This document shows positions 9,056 through 20,243 of a stretch of 42,276 nucleotides of DNA, in pieces; the stretch's first letter is position 1; each line of letters starts with the position of its first letter. Source of the DNA: an uncultured beta proteobacterium (GTDB lineage: Bacteria; Pseudomonadota; Gammaproteobacteria; Burkholderiales; Burkholderiaceae_C); assembly GCA_903838565.1 (NCBI GenBank), contig CAILZB010000038.1, positions 1 through 42,276 on the forward strand. The letters run 5' to 3'. The translations under genes were made by a program, and so were the position numbers. The notes under the pieces were generated by a model that saw only the letters and a list, made by a program, of their open reading frames with translations, was not told where the DNA came from and did no database searches.

Positions 9056-9937
9056 TTATTTCGAAGGCTTGTGCGAACTCATGTGCCAGCGTGCGCGCAC
9101 CTGTGACGCGAGCTTGAGCACGCCTTCGAGGGCGTCGCCGTTGCCGCTGGCGATCATCGATTCGATCTGCGTGAGCGTCTGTTTGAACAACGCGGTCTGG
9201 GCCAGCAGTTCCTGGCGATTGGTCATCATGATGTCGCGCCAGATCACGGGGTCGCTGGCGGCGATGCGCGTGAAATCGCGAAATCCCGGTCCGGCCAGCG
9301 TCAGGAACTCGCGCCCCTGTTCCTGGGTGGAGATGCTGCTGATGAGCGCAAACGCGAGCAGGTGCGGCAGGTGGCTCACGGACGCAAACGCCGCGTCATG
9401 CGCATCCGGCGACATCTGGCGCACCGAACATCCGAGCGCGCCCCACAGCGCCACGGCCTTGTCCAGCTGTGCCGTCAAGGTGCGCTCGGTCGGTGTCAGG
9501 ATGACCTGGCGGCCGGTGTAGAGGTCGGCGCTGGCATGCTCCACACCCGAGACCTCGCGACCCGTGATGGGGTGCGCCGGTACGAACGAGCCGACGCGCT
9601 CGCCCAAGGCCGTGCGCGCCGCGTCGACCACGTCGCGTTTGGTCGATCCGACATCCATGATCAGCATGCCGGGAACGACCAGCTGCTTGATCGACTTGAG
9701 CGTGGCTTCGCTGGCTGAGACCGGCACCGCGATCAGCACCAGGTCCGCGCCGGACACGGCCAGCAGCGCAGACGGCGCTTCGACGTCGATGATCCCCATC
9801 TGGCGCGCGCGCTCGGTGGTGGTGGGGGATTTGCTGTAACCGACGACGCGCTTGACCAGCCCGGCTTTCTTGAGCGCCAGCGCGAACGAGCCGCCCATGA
9901 GGCCGCAGCCGATGAGTCCCAATTGTTCAAACATCAT
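9056..9937 (-). CDS. tyrA: prephenate dehydrogenase
   Basis: This enzyme oxidatively decarboxylates prephenate to 4-hydroxyphenylpyruvate for tyrosine synthesis. The 293-residue protein begins with a Rossmann motif ([20 protein letters not shown]). It has the prephenate dehydrogenase signature around [18 protein letters not shown] and the helical C-terminal domain. No chorismate mutase or ACT domain is fused to it. The start ATG at 9937 overlaps the pheA stop (ATGA, 4 bases), indicating translational coupling; an ATG three bases later is equally possible. The longer ORF running upstream lies inside pheA and reads as noise. Confidence 0.93.
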   Translation of the reverse strand: MMFEQLGLIGCGLMGGSFALALKKAGLVKRVVGYSKSPTTTERARQMGIIDVEAPSALLAVSGADLVLIAVPVSASEATLKSIKQLVVPGMLIMDVGSTKRDVVDAARTALGERVGSFVPAHPITGREVSGVEHASADLYTGRQVILTPTERTLTAQLDKAVALWGALGCSVRQMSPDAHDAAFASVSHLPHLLAFALISSISTQEQGREFLTLAGPGFRDFTRIAASDPVIWRDIMMTNRQELLAQTALFKQTLTQIESMIASGNGDALEGVLKLASQVRARWHMSSHKPSK

Positions 9938-11040
9938 GCGCTCACAGGATAGGTTCCCAGCACCTTGTAGAACGCGCACAGGCTGCGCAGCTCCTGCAGC
10001 GCCTTGGCCACATGCGGCTGAGAAGGGTGGCCGTCCAGGTCGATATAAAAATAGTATTCCCACTGGCCGGTGCGCGCGGGGCGCGACTCGAAGCGCGTCA
10101 TGGACACGCCGTTGTTCTTCAGCGGCACCAGCAGGTCGTGCACGGCGCCGGGCCGGTTCGTCACCGACACCACCAGGCTGGTGCAGTCCTTGCCTGAAGG
10201 CGGCGGTGTGTCCAGCGTCTGCGGCAGGCAGATCACGGCAAAGCGGGTGCGGTTGTAGGCGTCGTCCTGGATCGCGTGCGCCACGATGTGCAGCCCGAAC
10301 TGCGCCGCCGCGCGGTCGCTGGCCAGAGCGGCCCAGGTCGGATGCGCCACGGCCAGGCGCGCCCCTTCGGCGTTGCTGGACACGGCGCGGCGCTCGGCGT
10401 TCGGCAGGTGCTGCGACAGCCAGTTCTGGCACTGCGCCAGCGCCTGCGGATGCGCCAGCACGACCTCGATGTCTTCCAGCGAATTTTCCTGGCGCAACAG
10501 GTTGTGCCGCACCAGCAGGCTGACCTCGCCGATCACATGCACCGGTGAGCGCAGGAACAGATCGAGCGAACGCGCGATCACGCCTTCGGTGGAGTTCTCC
10601 ATGCCGACGACGCCGAACTGGGCCGTTCCCGCCGCAGTGGCGTGAAACACCTCGTCGAAGTTGGCGCAGTAGATCAGGTTCGCGGCACTGCCGAAAAACT
10701 CGATGGCCGCTTGCTCGCAGAACGTGCCGGCCGGGCCCAGCACGGCCACGCGTTGCGGCGCTTCCAGCGCCAGACAGGCGGACATGATTTCGCGCCAGAC
10801 CGCGGCCACGTGCACGTCTTTCAGCGGCCCCTTGTTCGCGGTTTGGATCTTCTCGATCACCTGGGCCACGCGGTCCGGGCGGAAGAAGGGCGAGCCTTCG
10901 CGGCGCTTGATCTCTCCCACCTGCTCGGCCACCTTGGCGCGACGGTTCAGCAGCGTCAGCAGTTCGCCGTCAATGGCGTCGATCTGAACGCGAAGCTCGG
11001 CCAGCGTGGCAGGTGCCTGGTTGTTTGCGGCCTCGCTCAT
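9934..11040 (-). CDS. pheA: chorismate mutase / prephenate dehydratase (P-protein)
   Basis: This bifunctional enzyme converts chorismate to prephenate and then to phenylpyruvate. The 368 residues divide into an AroQ-type chorismate mutase domain (about 14-95, [20 protein letters not shown]), a prephenate dehydratase domain ([18 protein letters not shown] to the TRFAVI motif) and a C-terminal ACT domain ([16 protein letters not shown], with the ESRPARTG phenylalanine-binding segment). The ACT domain implies feedback inhibition by phenylalanine. It overlaps the gyrA stop by 4 bases and the tyrA start by 4 bases, so gyrA, pheA and tyrA look translationally coupled. No serC or hisC gene is interposed, unlike in some related gene orders. 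Confidence 0.96.
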   Translation of the reverse strand: MSEAANNQAPATLAELRVQIDAIDGELLTLLNRRAKVAEQVGEIKRREGSPFFRPDRVAQVIEKIQTANKGPLKDVHVAAVWREIMSACLALEAPQRVAVLGPAGTFCEQAAIEFFGSAANLIYCANFDEVFHATAAGTAQFGVVGMENSTEGVIARSLDLFLRSPVHVIGEVSLLVRHNLLRQENSLEDIEVVLAHPQALAQCQNWLSQHLPNAERRAVSSNAEGARLAVAHPTWAALASDRAAAQFGLHIVAHAIQDDAYNRTRFAVICLPQTLDTPPPSGKDCTSLVVSVTNRPGAVHDLLVPLKNNGVSMTRFESRPARTGQWEYYFYIDLDGHPSQPHVAKALQELRSLCAFYKVLGTYPVSA

Positions 11041-13688
11041 GACTCAGACGTGTCGGCCTCGGCGCCGTCATCGGATGCATCAACGTCGCTGTTGGCGTCG
11101 AGATTCGCGTCGTTCTCCACGATGCGCTGCACTCCAGACAGGCGCGAACCTTCGTCCAGGCCGATCAGCGTCACACCCTGGGTGGCGCGACCGAGTTCGC
11201 GGATCTCGGCGACGCGGGTGCGCACCAGCACGCCCTTGTCCGTGATCAGCATGATCTCGTCGTCGGCGTGCACGAGCGTGGCCGCCACCACGCGTCCGTT
11301 GCGCTCGGTCTGCTGGATCGCGATCATGCCCTTGGTGCCGCGGCCGTGGCGCGTGTATTCGGTGATGCTGGTGCGCTTGCCGTAGCCGTTTTCAGTGGCG
11401 GTGAGCACGCTTTGAAGCTCGTCCTCGGCCACCAGCATGGCGATCACGCTTTGCGTCTCGTCCAGCATCATGCCGCGCACGCCGCGCGCCTGGCGGCCCA
11501 TGGGGCGCACGTCGTTTTCGTCAAACCTCACGGCCTTGCCGCCGTCGGAGAACAGCATCACATCGTGTTGGCCGTCGGTCAGCGCAGCGCCGATCAGGAA
11601 GTCGCCCTCGTCCAGGTCCACGGCGATGATGCCGGCCTTGCGCGGGTTGTTGAATTCGTCCAGGGCGGTCTTCTTCACGGTGCCCATGCGGGTGCCCATG
11701 AACACGTACTGGTCGGCGGGGAAGCTGCGCTTCTCGCCCGTGAGCGGCAGCACCACGGTGATCTTCTCGCCGTCCTGCAGCGGGAACATGTTGACGATGG
11801 GGCGACCGCGCGAACCGCGCGAGCCTTGAGGCACTTCCCAGACCTTGAGCCAGTACAGCCGACCGCGGTTGGAAAAGCACAGGATGTAGTCGTGCGTGTT
11901 GGCGATGAAGAGCTGGTCGACCCAGTCGTCTTCCTTGGTGGCAGTGGCCTGCTTGCCGCGCCCGCCGCGCTTTTGCGCTCGGTACTCGGACAGCGGTTGG
12001 CTCTTGATGTAACCCGTGTGGCTCAGCGTCACCACCATGTCGGTCGGGGTGATCAGGTCTTCGGTGCTCAGGTCGTAGGCGCTGTGCTCGACCTGGCTGC
12101 GGCGTGCGCCCAGCTTGGTCTGGCCGAACTCCTGCTTGATGGTGCCGAGTTCTTCGCCGATGATGGTCGAGACGCGCGCCGGTTTGGCCAGGATGTCGAG
12201 CAGGTCCTCGATCTCGGACATGACCTGTTTGTACTCGGACACGATCTTGTCCTGCTCCAGGCCGGTCAGGCGCTGCAGACGCATCTGCAGGATTTCCTGG
12301 GCCTGCGTTTCGCTCAGGCGGTACAGGCCGTCTGCCCCCATTCCCAGCGCCTTTTCCAGGCCGTCCGGACGGTAGTCGTCGGCGTTCACGCTGCCGCCGT
12401 CGGCGCGCGTGCGCGTGAGCATTTCGCGTACCAGCTGGCTGTCCCAGGGCTTGGCCATCAACTCGACCTTGGCCACGGGCGGCGTCGGTGCGTTGCGGAT
12501 GATGGCGATGAATTCGTCGATGTTGGCCAGCGCCACAGCCAAGCCTTCGAGCACGTGGCCGCGTTCGCGTGCCTTGCGCAGCGTGAACACGGTGCGGCGC
12601 GTGACCACTTCGCGGCGGTGCTGCAGGAAGACCTCGATCAGGTCCTTCAGGTTGCACAGCTTGGGCTGGCCGTTGATCAGCGCCACCATGTTGATGCCGA
12701 AGGTGTCCTGCAACTGCGTCTGCTTGTACAGGTTGTTCAGCACCACCTCGGGTACTTCGCCGCGCTTGAGCTCGATCACCAGGCGCATGCCCGACTTGTC
12801 GGACTCGTCCTGGATGTGGCTGATGCCTTCGATCTTCTTCTCGTGCACCAGCTCGGCCATGCGCTCCTGCAGCGTCTTCTTGTTCACCTGGTAGGGCAGT
12901 TCGTCCACGATGATGGACTGGCGCTGGCCCTTGTCGATGTCCTCGAAGTGGCAGCGCGCGCGCATCACGACCTTGCCGCGGCCGGTGCGGTAGCCGTCTT
13001 TCACGCCGTTGATGCCGTAGATGATGCCGGCGGTGGGGAAGTCGGGCGCCGGGATGATCTCCATCAGGTCATCGACCGTGGCTTCGGGGTGGGCCAGCAG
13101 GTGCAGGCAGGCGTCCACGACCTCGTTCAAATTGTGTGGCGGGATGTTCGTGGCCATGCCCACGGCGATGCCGGAAGAGCCGTTCACCAGCAGATTGGGC
13201 ACCTTGCTCGGCAGCACCAGCGGCTCGCGTTCACTGCCGTCGTAGTTGGGTCCGAAGTCGACGGTCTCCTTGTCGATGTCGCCCAGCATTTCGTGCGCGA
13301 TCTTGGTCAGGCGGATTTCCGTGTAACGCATGGCGGCGGCGTTGTCGCCATCGACCGAACCGAAGTTGCCCTGGCCGTCAACCAGCATGTGGCGCAGCGA
13401 AAAATCCTGCGCCATGCGCACGATGGTGTCATACACGGCGCTGTCGCCATGCGGGTGGTACTTGCCGATCACATCGCCCACGATGCGCGCCGATTTCTTG
13501 TACGGCCGGTTCCAGTCGTTGCTCAACTCGTGCATCGCAAACAGCACGCGCCGGTGCACGGGCTTCAAGCCGTCGCGCGCGTCGGGAAGCGCGCGCCCGA
13601 CAATCACGCTCATGGCGTAATCGAGGTAGCTCCGGCGCATTTCCTCTTCAAGACTGATGGGCAGTGTTTCTTTTGCGAACTGGGTCAT
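11037..13688 (-). CDS. gyrA: DNA gyrase subunit A
   Basis: This is the catalytic breakage-reunion subunit of gyrase, which introduces negative supercoils together with GyrB. The 883-residue protein carries the winged-helix/tower core with active-site Tyr122 (AMRYTEIRL). Its quinolone-resistance region has wild-type Ser83 and Asp87 ([11 protein letters not shown]) in E. coli numbering, which here coincides with its own numbering. The GyrA-box region QKRGGRGKQ and six-bladed C-terminal domain follow. The tail is acidic ([20 protein letters not shown]), as in gyrases whose tail tunes supercoiling. The start [16 protein letters not shown] matches the family. It is divergent from ompA across 267 bases. 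Confidence 0.98.
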   Translation of the reverse strand: MTQFAKETLPISLEEEMRRSYLDYAMSVIVGRALPDARDGLKPVHRRVLFAMHELSNDWNRPYKKSARIVGDVIGKYHPHGDSAVYDTIVRMAQDFSLRHMLVDGQGNFGSVDGDNAAAMRYTEIRLTKIAHEMLGDIDKETVDFGPNYDGSEREPLVLPSKVPNLLVNGSSGIAVGMATNIPPHNLNEVVDACLHLLAHPEATVDDLMEIIPAPDFPTAGIIYGINGVKDGYRTGRGKVVMRARCHFEDIDKGQRQSIIVDELPYQVNKKTLQERMAELVHEKKIEGISHIQDESDKSGMRLVIELKRGEVPEVVLNNLYKQTQLQDTFGINMVALINGQPKLCNLKDLIEVFLQHRREVVTRRTVFTLRKARERGHVLEGLAVALANIDEFIAIIRNAPTPPVAKVELMAKPWDSQLVREMLTRTRADGGSVNADDYRPDGLEKALGMGADGLYRLSETQAQEILQMRLQRLTGLEQDKIVSEYKQVMSEIEDLLDILAKPARVSTIIGEELGTIKQEFGQTKLGARRSQVEHSAYDLSTEDLITPTDMVVTLSHTGYIKSQPLSEYRAQKRGGRGKQATATKEDDWVDQLFIANTHDYILCFSNRGRLYWLKVWEVPQGSRGSRGRPIVNMFPLQDGEKITVVLPLTGEKRSFPADQYVFMGTRMGTVKKTALDEFNNPRKAGIIAVDLDEGDFLIGAALTDGQHDVMLFSDGGKAVRFDENDVRPMGRQARGVRGMMLDETQSVIAMLVAEDELQSVLTATENGYGKRTSITEYTRHGRGTKGMIAIQQTERNGRVVAATLVHADDEIMLITDKGVLVRTRVAEIRELGRATQGVTLIGLDEGSRLSGVQRIVENDANLDANSDVDASDDGAEADTSES

Positions 13689-13843
13689 GGAGTGCGGGCG
13701 CGGTTGGGTGAGCAGGGGGATTGCGGCAGGGCAAGGCCGAACCGGCTGATTTTAGAACATCGACCGGTCAAGGCTATTGTGGCTTGTCAGCAACACCGCT
13801 TGATAAAACGCAGACGAGGCGCCGATGGGAGGTTGATCCGCTT

Positions 13844-13871
13844 TTGACTCAGTCATTGGCTATGGCACAAT
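13844..13871 (+). promoter_or_regulatory. sigma-70-like promoter for ompA
   Basis: TTGACT (13844-13849) is a good -35 box, 16 bases before CACAAT (13866-13871), a fair -10 box, about 85 bases before the ompA start. It lies in the gyrA-ompA divergent spacer and points at ompA. I found no equally good promoter for gyrA in the same spacer. Confidence 0.5.
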
Positions 13872-13955
13872 GGGACATCGTTTTAGGTGATGGTCACCCA
13901 AGATGCTAAACCTCGCAGCGCGTCTGCGGCCTTTATTTTCCAAGAGGACAGAATC

Positions 13956-14630
13956 ATGAAAAAACTTAATAAAGTAGCACTGCTCGTCGCCGCTGCTGCA
14001 CTGGCATCGGCTGCTGGTGCGCAATCGATCGATAACTGGCGCAACGGCACTTCCGAACTCGTGTGGAAGAACGGCAACAGCGAACTGTGCTGGCGCGATG
14101 CCAACTGGACGCCTGCGACCGCAGCCAAAGACTGCGACGGCGCGCTCAAGCCCGCACCCGCACCCGCTCCCGTGGTTGCTGCACCCGCACCCGCACCAGC
14201 TCCTGTTGTTGCGCCCGCACCGGCTCCAAAGGCGGCTCCTGCTCCCGTTCCTGCTCCCCAGCCTCCCGCAGCCACCAAGGTGACCTACGCCGCTGATGCG
14301 TTCTTTGACTTCAACAAGTCCGTGGTCAAGCCTGAAGGCAAGGCGAAGCTGGATGACCTGGTCGGCAAGATCAAGGGTGTGAACCTGGAAGTCATCATCG
14401 CTGTCGGTCACACCGACTCGGTCGGCGGCGACGCCTACAACCAGAAGCTGTCCGTGGCGCGCGCTGAAGCGGTCAAGGCTTATCTGGTGTCCAAGGGCGT
14501 GGAACAGAACCGCGTCTACACCGAAGGCAAGGGCGAGAAGCAACCTGTGGCTGACAACAAGACCGCAGAAGGCCGCGCCAAGAACCGCCGCGTTGAGATC
14601 GAAGTGGTCGGCACCCGCGCTGCCAACTAA
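13956..14630 (+). CDS. ompA: OmpA-family outer-membrane/peptidoglycan-linking protein
   Basis: This 224-residue exported protein has a signal peptide (MKKLNKVALLVAAAALASAAGA), then a short Trp-rich segment (WRNGTSELVWKNGNSELCW) rather than an eight-strand barrel. A Pro/Ala linker (PAPAPVVA-type) follows, then a complete OmpA-like peptidoglycan-binding domain (FFDFNKSVVKPEGKAKLDDL, VGHTDSVGGDAYNQKLSVAR, and the terminal GRAKNRRVEIEV). This architecture is common in Burkholderiales OmpA proteins. The start at 13956 is set by the signal peptide and an AGAGGA site; the upstream in-frame ATG at 13887 would block the signal peptide. A promoter lies upstream and a strong terminator follows, so it is probably monocistronic and abundant. 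Confidence 0.93.
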   Translation: MKKLNKVALLVAAAALASAAGAQSIDNWRNGTSELVWKNGNSELCWRDANWTPATAAKDCDGALKPAPAPAPVVAAPAPAPAPVVAPAPAPKAAPAPVPAPQPPAATKVTYAADAFFDFNKSVVKPEGKAKLDDLVGKIKGVNLEVIIAVGHTDSVGGDAYNQKLSVARAEAVKAYLVSKGVEQNRVYTEGKGEKQPVADNKTAEGRAKNRRVEIEVVGTRAAN

Positions 14631-14650
14631 ATCGGGCTTCGCCTGATTCC

Positions 14651-14676
14651 AAAAAACCCGCTTCGGCGGGTTTTTT
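14651..14676 (+). terminator. strong intrinsic terminator after ompA
   Basis: A6-CCCGC-TTCG-GCGGG-T6 forms a perfect 11-bp stem (including A/T pairs) with a TTCG tetraloop, 20 bases after the ompA stop. The symmetrical A- and T-tracts would let it work in both directions. It isolates ompA from ubiG. Confidence 0.93.
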
Positions 14677-14733
14677 GTTGTTTGCGCCGAGGTGAACTCA
14701 TTCTCCCTGCGCTTCTATGCCGATAATCGAGCC

Positions 14734-15444
14734 ATGACTTCCACACTCAACGCCGACCCGGCCGAACTGGCCAAATTCTCCGAACTCGCCCACCGCTGGT
14801 GGGATACCGAAAGCGAATTCCGTCCGCTGCACCAGATCAATCCACTGCGTCTGGACTGGATCAACGGCATGGTGCCGCTGGCGAACAAGAAGGCGCTCGA
14901 CGTGGGCTGCGGCGGGGGCATCCTGTCGGACTCGATGGCGCGCCAGGGCGCGCAGGTGTTGGGCATCGATCTGTCCACCAAGGCGCTCAAGGTGGCGCAG
15001 TTGCACGCGCTCGAAGCGCAAACCCCCAACGTCAGCTACCGCGAGGTGGCCGTGGAGGCGCTGGCCGAAGAACAGCCCGCCAGTTTCGATGTCGTGACCT
15101 GCATGGAAATGCTGGAGCATGTGCCCGATCCGGCTTCCGTGGTGCGCGCCTGCGCGGCTCTGGTCAAGCCCGGTGGCTGGGTCTTCTTTTCGACGCTGAA
15201 CCGCAACCCCAAGTCGTTTCTGCTGGCGGTCGTGGGTGCCGAGTATGTGCTCAAGCTGCTGCCGCGCGGCACCCACGAATACGCAAAGATGGTGCGCCCG
15301 AGCGAACTCGCCAGCTATTGCCGCGCCGGTGCTCTGGACCTGCAGCGCACCTCGGGCATGGCTTACAACCCGATCACGCAGCGCTATTGGCTCAACAGCG
15401 ACACCAGCGTGAACTACATGTTTGCCACGCGCAAGGCCGGCTGA
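14734..15444 (+). CDS. ubiG: 3-demethylubiquinol / polyprenyl-catechol O-methyltransferase
   Basis: This SAM-dependent methyltransferase carries out both O-methylations of ubiquinone synthesis at the inner face of the membrane. The 236-residue protein starts [20 protein letters not shown] and has the typical [23 protein letters not shown] motif I is [15 protein letters not shown], and the later segment [16 protein letters not shown] is characteristic. The start at 14734 matches the family; the longer frame from 14692 lies close to the ompA terminator. The phosphoglycolate phosphatase gene often found after ubiG in relatives is absent; the next gene is convergent after only 12 bases. Confidence 0.95.
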   Translation: MTSTLNADPAELAKFSELAHRWWDTESEFRPLHQINPLRLDWINGMVPLANKKALDVGCGGGILSDSMARQGAQVLGIDLSTKALKVAQLHALEAQTPNVSYREVAVEALAEEQPASFDVVTCMEMLEHVPDPASVVRACAALVKPGGWVFFSTLNRNPKSFLLAVVGAEYVLKLLPRGTHEYAKMVRPSELASYCRAGALDLQRTSGMAYNPITQRYWLNSDTSVNYMFATRKAG

Positions 15445-15456
15445 CGGCCCGGCCCG

Positions 15457-16620
<1,164 letters not shown>

Positions 16621-17019
16621 TCAGGTGCGCTTCAGAGCTTCAAATGTCGCCAGTCCGAGCACGGTCATGACCAGCGAGCCGAAGACGTGCACCGAAATCG
16701 CAGCCACGGCCCAAACCAGGCGACCCTGCTGGATCAGCGTCGTCACCTCGGCCGAGAACGTCGAGAAGGTGGTGAGTCCGCCCAGGAATCCGGTGATCAC
16801 CAGCAGGCGCCACTCCGGCGCAAGACCGACGTGTTCCGTGAAGAACGCCAGCGCCAGGCCGATCAGATAGCCGCCGATCAGATTGGCCGCAAGCGTTCCC
16901 GCCGGAATGTGAGTGAAGACGTGGTTCAAGCTCAAGCCCAGCAGCCAGCGCGTGACCGCTCCGACGGAAGCTCCCAGACTGATCACCAGAATTGAATTGA
17001 GCATGTTGTCGAACTTCAT
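16621..17019 (-). CDS. crcB: fluoride channel/exporter CrcB
   Basis: This small four-helix membrane protein (132 residues) of the Fluc/CrcB family lets fluoride leave the cytosol as a dual-topology dimer. Visible family motifs are [13 protein letters not shown] near the N-terminus, [15 protein letters not shown], and [16 protein letters not shown] with the pore Phe/Thr residues. The ATG at 17019 or an in-frame ATG at 17004 could be the start; the first is kept. I looked for a fluoride riboswitch in the upstream 150 bases and did not find a convincing one. Confidence 0.94.
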   Translation of the reverse strand: MKFDNMLNSILVISLGASVGAVTRWLLGLSLNHVFTHIPAGTLAANLIGGYLIGLALAFFTEHVGLAPEWRLLVITGFLGGLTTFSTFSAEVTTLIQQGRLVWAVAAISVHVFGSLVMTVLGLATFEALKRT

Positions 17020-17175
17020 TTCAAATTATTTTGCATGGCGCAGACCCTGCGGCACGGCCTGATTATCCGGGCATCAGGGCAAATGCCGATGCGTGAAACC
17101 GGGAAGTTGCGAGAATGAGCGCCTGATTTTGCCCGTCGTATAACCCCTCGTTGGATCCCCTGGAGATTTTCCCCC

Positions 17176-18438
17176 ATGTTGAAGCTGAGCCACCTCACCG
17201 CCGCCGTCCTGCTGACCCTGTCCGCTGCCACCTTACCCTCGATCGCCGGCGCGGGTGAAGTCGAAGTCCTGCACTACTGGACCTCGGGCGGCGAGGCCAA
17301 GTCGGTGGCCGAGCTGAAAAAGATCATGCAGGCCAAGGGCAACAGCTGGAAAGATTTTGCCGTGGCAGGAGGCGGTGGCGACAACGCGGCCACCGTGCTC
17401 AAGAGCCGCGTCGTCGCAGGCAATCCGCCCTCGGCGGCGCAGATCAAGGGCCCAGCGATCCAGGAGTGGGCGATGGAAGGCGTGCTCGCCAATCTGGACC
17501 CGGTGGCCAAGGCCGAGAAGTGGGACAGCCTGCTGCCCAAGGTCGTGGCTGACGTGATGAAGTACAAGGGCAGCTACGTGGCGGCGCCCGTGAACGTGCA
17601 CCGCGTGAACTGGGTCTGGGCCAATCCCGCGGTCTTGAAGAAGGCCGGTGTGGCCGCGATGCCCAAGACCTACGAGGAATTTTTTGCCGCGGCCGACAAG
17701 ATCAAGGCTGCAGGCCTGATCCCGCTGGCGCACGGCGGTCAGTCATGGCAGGACCTGACGGTCTTCGAGGACGTGGTGCTCGGTATCGGTGGCGCCAAGT
17801 TCTACTCGGACGCCTTCGTCAAGCTCGACCCCAAGGCCTTGAGCAGCGACATCATGAAGAAGTCGCTGGAGACCTTTCGCAAGCTCAAGGGCTACACCGA
17901 TCCCGGCTCTGCCGGGCGCGACTGGAACCTCGCCACGGCGCTGGTGATGCAGGGCAAGGCCGGCTTCCAGTTCATGGGCGACTGGGCCAAGGGCGAGTTC
18001 CTGGCGGCGGGCAAGGTGCCGGGCAAGGACTTCCTGTGTGCGGCCACGCCGGGAACGGCCAACGCCTTCACCTTCAACATCGACTCCATCGCGATGTTCA
18101 AGCTCAAGTCGGCGGATGCGCAAAAGGCGCAGGCCGATCTGGCTGCGGCCATCATGAGCACGGAGTTTCAGGAGGTGTTCAACCTGAACAAGGGCTCAAT
18201 CCCGGCGCGCCTGAACATGAAGATGGACAAGTTTGACGACTGCGCCAAGACCTCCAGCAAGGACTTCGTGGAAACCGCGAAGACCGGCGGACTCGTGCCC
18301 TCGCTGGCGCACGACATGGCCGCCAAGCCGGCCGTGGAAGGCGCCTTGAAGGACGCCGTGAGCCAGTTCTGGAACGACGACAAGATGACCGTCGCCGCAG
18401 CCATGAAGAACCTCGCGGCCGCTGCCGCCACCAAATAA
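17176..18438 (+). CDS. sugar ABC transporter substrate-binding protein (CUT1, GtsA-like)
   Basis: This 420-residue periplasmic binding protein has a Sec signal peptide ([20 protein letters not shown] to SIAGAG) without a lipobox. Mature features [39 protein letters not shown] and [17 protein letters not shown] closely recall the glucose/mannose-type binding proteins of pseudomonads (GtsA). It is the first gene of a four-gene transporter operon on the plus strand, with CTGGAG upstream of the start. The substrate is probably a monosaccharide such as glucose, or a short glucan judging from the neighbouring phosphorylase; the sequence alone does not decide. Confidence 0.9.
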   Translation: MLKLSHLTAAVLLTLSAATLPSIAGAGEVEVLHYWTSGGEAKSVAELKKIMQAKGNSWKDFAVAGGGGDNAATVLKSRVVAGNPPSAAQIKGPAIQEWAMEGVLANLDPVAKAEKWDSLLPKVVADVMKYKGSYVAAPVNVHRVNWVWANPAVLKKAGVAAMPKTYEEFFAAADKIKAAGLIPLAHGGQSWQDLTVFEDVVLGIGGAKFYSDAFVKLDPKALSSDIMKKSLETFRKLKGYTDPGSAGRDWNLATALVMQGKAGFQFMGDWAKGEFLAAGKVPGKDFLCAATPGTANAFTFNIDSIAMFKLKSADAQKAQADLAAAIMSTEFQEVFNLNKGSIPARLNMKMDKFDDCAKTSSKDFVETAKTGGLVPSLAHDMAAKPAVEGALKDAVSQFWNDDKMTVAAAMKNLAAAAATK

Positions 18439-18454
18439 ACCCGCGCGCATTCTT

Positions 18455-18497
18455 TCCCCCCTCCACCGCTTGCGGGAGAGGGCAGGGGTGAGGGTGC
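18455..18497 (+). repeat. GC-rich palindromic intergenic repeat
   Basis: In the 77-base spacer between the binding-protein and permease genes lies an imperfect hairpin (CCCCCTCCACCGC with TTGCGGGAGAGGG) followed by CAGGGGTGAGGG. The hairpin plus GGGGTGAGGG resembles a common intergenic palindromic repeat of proteobacteria and the repeats at 34249 and 34441. Placed after the binding-protein gene, it may protect that part of the mRNA and give excess binding protein over permease. Confidence 0.55.
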
Positions 18498-18515
18498 AAC
18501 GCAGATCACATCCAT

Positions 18516-19394
18516 ATGTCACGATCCCTTGAATCCGTCCTGCCCAAGCTGGTGGTGGCGCCCGGCTTTGTGTTGGGCTTCGCCTTCATCTACGGCTTCA
18601 TGATCTGGAACGGCGCGCTCTCGCTCACGACCTCGCGCATGCTGCCCAACTACGAGTTCCAGGGCCTGGAGCACTACGCGGCGCTGTGGGAGATGGACCG
18701 CTGGTGGGTGGCGCTGGCGAATCTGGGAATCTTCGGCGTGCTGTACGTGGGCGGCTCCATGGTGATTGGCCTCCTGCTGGCGATCTTGCTCGATCAAAAG
18801 GTCCGCGCCGAAGGCGCATTGCGCACGATCTATCTGTACCCCATGGCGCTGTCCTTCATCGTTACGGGGACGGCCTGGAAGTGGATCCTGAACCCGAGCC
18901 TGGGTCTGGAAAAACTGGCACACGACTGGGGCTGGGCCTCATTCAGTTTTGACTGGCTGGTGCAGACCGACACCGCGATCTATTGCGTGGTGCTGGCCGG
19001 CGTCTGGCAGTCTGCCGGCTTTGCCATGGCGTTGTTTCTGGCCGGCCTGCGCGGCATCGACGACAGCATCATCAAGGCCGCGCAGATGGACGGCGCCAGC
19101 CTGCCGCGCATCTACTGGCGCATCATCCTGCCGGTGCTGCGACCGGTGGTGTTCTCCACCGTGATGGTGCTCTCGCACCTGTCGATCAAGAGCTTTGATC
19201 TGGTGATGGCGCTGACCGCGGGCGGTCCCGGCTACGCCACTGACGTGCCCGCGACCTTCATGTACGCCATGAGCTTCACACGGGGTCAGATCGGCCTGGG
19301 CGCGGCCAGCGCCACCATGATGCTGGCCACCGTGGCCGCCATCGTCGTCCCCTACCTCTACAGCGAACTGCGCAGCAAGCCCCATGAACACTAG
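18516..19394 (+). CDS. sugar ABC transporter permease 1 (GtsB/MalF-like)
   Basis: This inner-membrane permease (292 residues) of the CUT1 family has about six membrane helices, for example LVVAPGFVLGFAFIYGFMIW at the start. The EAA loop that docks the ATPase is visible as IIKAAQMDGASLPRIYWRIILP. It pairs with the next permease, whose start overlaps its end by 11 bases, indicating coupled translation. No strong ribosome-binding site is visible before the ATG at 18516, so expression may depend on the upstream gene. Confidence 0.93.
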   Translation: MSRSLESVLPKLVVAPGFVLGFAFIYGFMIWNGALSLTTSRMLPNYEFQGLEHYAALWEMDRWWVALANLGIFGVLYVGGSMVIGLLLAILLDQKVRAEGALRTIYLYPMALSFIVTGTAWKWILNPSLGLEKLAHDWGWASFSFDWLVQTDTAIYCVVLAGVWQSAGFAMALFLAGLRGIDDSIIKAAQMDGASLPRIYWRIILPVLRPVVFSTVMVLSHLSIKSFDLVMALTAGGPGYATDVPATFMYAMSFTRGQIGLGAASATMMLATVAAIVVPYLYSELRSKPHEH

Positions 19395-20241
19395 GCTTCA
19401 ACTGTCGCGCTGGTTGCTGTACGGTGTGCTGCTGCTGGCGGCGCTGTTCTTCCTGGGCCCGCTGTACGTCATGCTGGCCACCTCGTTCAAGGACGCCGAG
19501 CAGATCCGCGAAGGCAATCTGCTGAGCCTGCCGCACGGTCTGAATCTGGAGTCGTGGACGCTGGCCTGGTCGACGGCCTGCACCGGCGCGGATTGCCGTG
19601 GGCTGCAGCCCTACTTCTGGAACTCGGTGCTGATGACGGTGCCCGCGGTGCTGGTCTCCACTGCCTGGGGCGCGGTCAACGGCTACGTGCTGAGCCTGTG
19701 GAAGTTTCGCGGCAGCGAGACCTTGTTCGGCTTCATGCTGTTCGGCGTGTTCATGCCGTTTCAGGTGGTGCTGCTGCCCATGAGCCAGGTGTTGGGCTAC
19801 TTGGGAATCTCGAGTTCGATCTTCGGTCTGATCCTGGTGCACTGCCTCGCCGGCCTGGCCGGCACCACGCTGTTTTTCCGGAACTACTACGCCGCCATTC
19901 CGAAGGAACTGGTGAACGCGGCGCGCATGGACGGCGCGGGCTTCTGGACTATCTTTTTCCGCATCGTCGTTCCGCTGTCCACGCCGATCCTGATGGTGAC
20001 GCTGATCTGGCAGTTCACCAACATCTGGAACGACTTCCTGTTTGGCGTGGCCTTCAGCGGCGCCGATTCCAAGCCTGTGACCGTGGGCTTGAACAATCTG
20101 GTCAACACCAGCAGCGGCGTCAAGGCCTACAACGTGGACATGGCGGCGGCCCTGATCGCGGGCTTGCCGACGATGCTGGTGTACGCGCTGGCCGGGCAGT
20201 ATTTTGTGCGTGGCCTGACGGCCGGCGCCGTCAAGGGTTGA
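19384..20241 (+). CDS. sugar ABC transporter permease 2 (GtsC/MalG-like)
   Basis: This is the second CUT1 permease, 285 residues, with about six helices beginning with WLLYGVLLLAALFFLGPLYV. The segment MLATSFKDAEQIREG after the first helix is typical of MalG-type subunits. The EAA loop is ELVNAARMDGAGFWTIFFRIV. It ends 2 bases before the ATPase gene. Together with permease 1 it forms the translocation path. Confidence 0.93.
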   Translation: MNTRLQLSRWLLYGVLLLAALFFLGPLYVMLATSFKDAEQIREGNLLSLPHGLNLESWTLAWSTACTGADCRGLQPYFWNSVLMTVPAVLVSTAWGAVNGYVLSLWKFRGSETLFGFMLFGVFMPFQVVLLPMSQVLGYLGISSSIFGLILVHCLAGLAGTTLFFRNYYAAIPKELVNAARMDGAGFWTIFFRIVVPLSTPILMVTLIWQFTNIWNDFLFGVAFSGADSKPVTVGLNNLVNTSSGVKAYNVDMAAALIAGLPTMLVYALAGQYFVRGLTAGAVKG

Positions 20242-20243
20242 AC

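Noticed and set aside
11268..13847. 859-residue plus-strand ORF over gyrA
   Set aside because: Antisense to the well-supported gyrA, with a translation typical of complement frames and no plausible ribosome-binding site.
17020..17175. Possible fluoride riboswitch upstream of crcB
   Set aside because: A CTGATGCC-like piece is present on the minus strand, but the conserved 5' GG-GATG-G half and the pseudoknot partners could not be found, so it is treated as chance.
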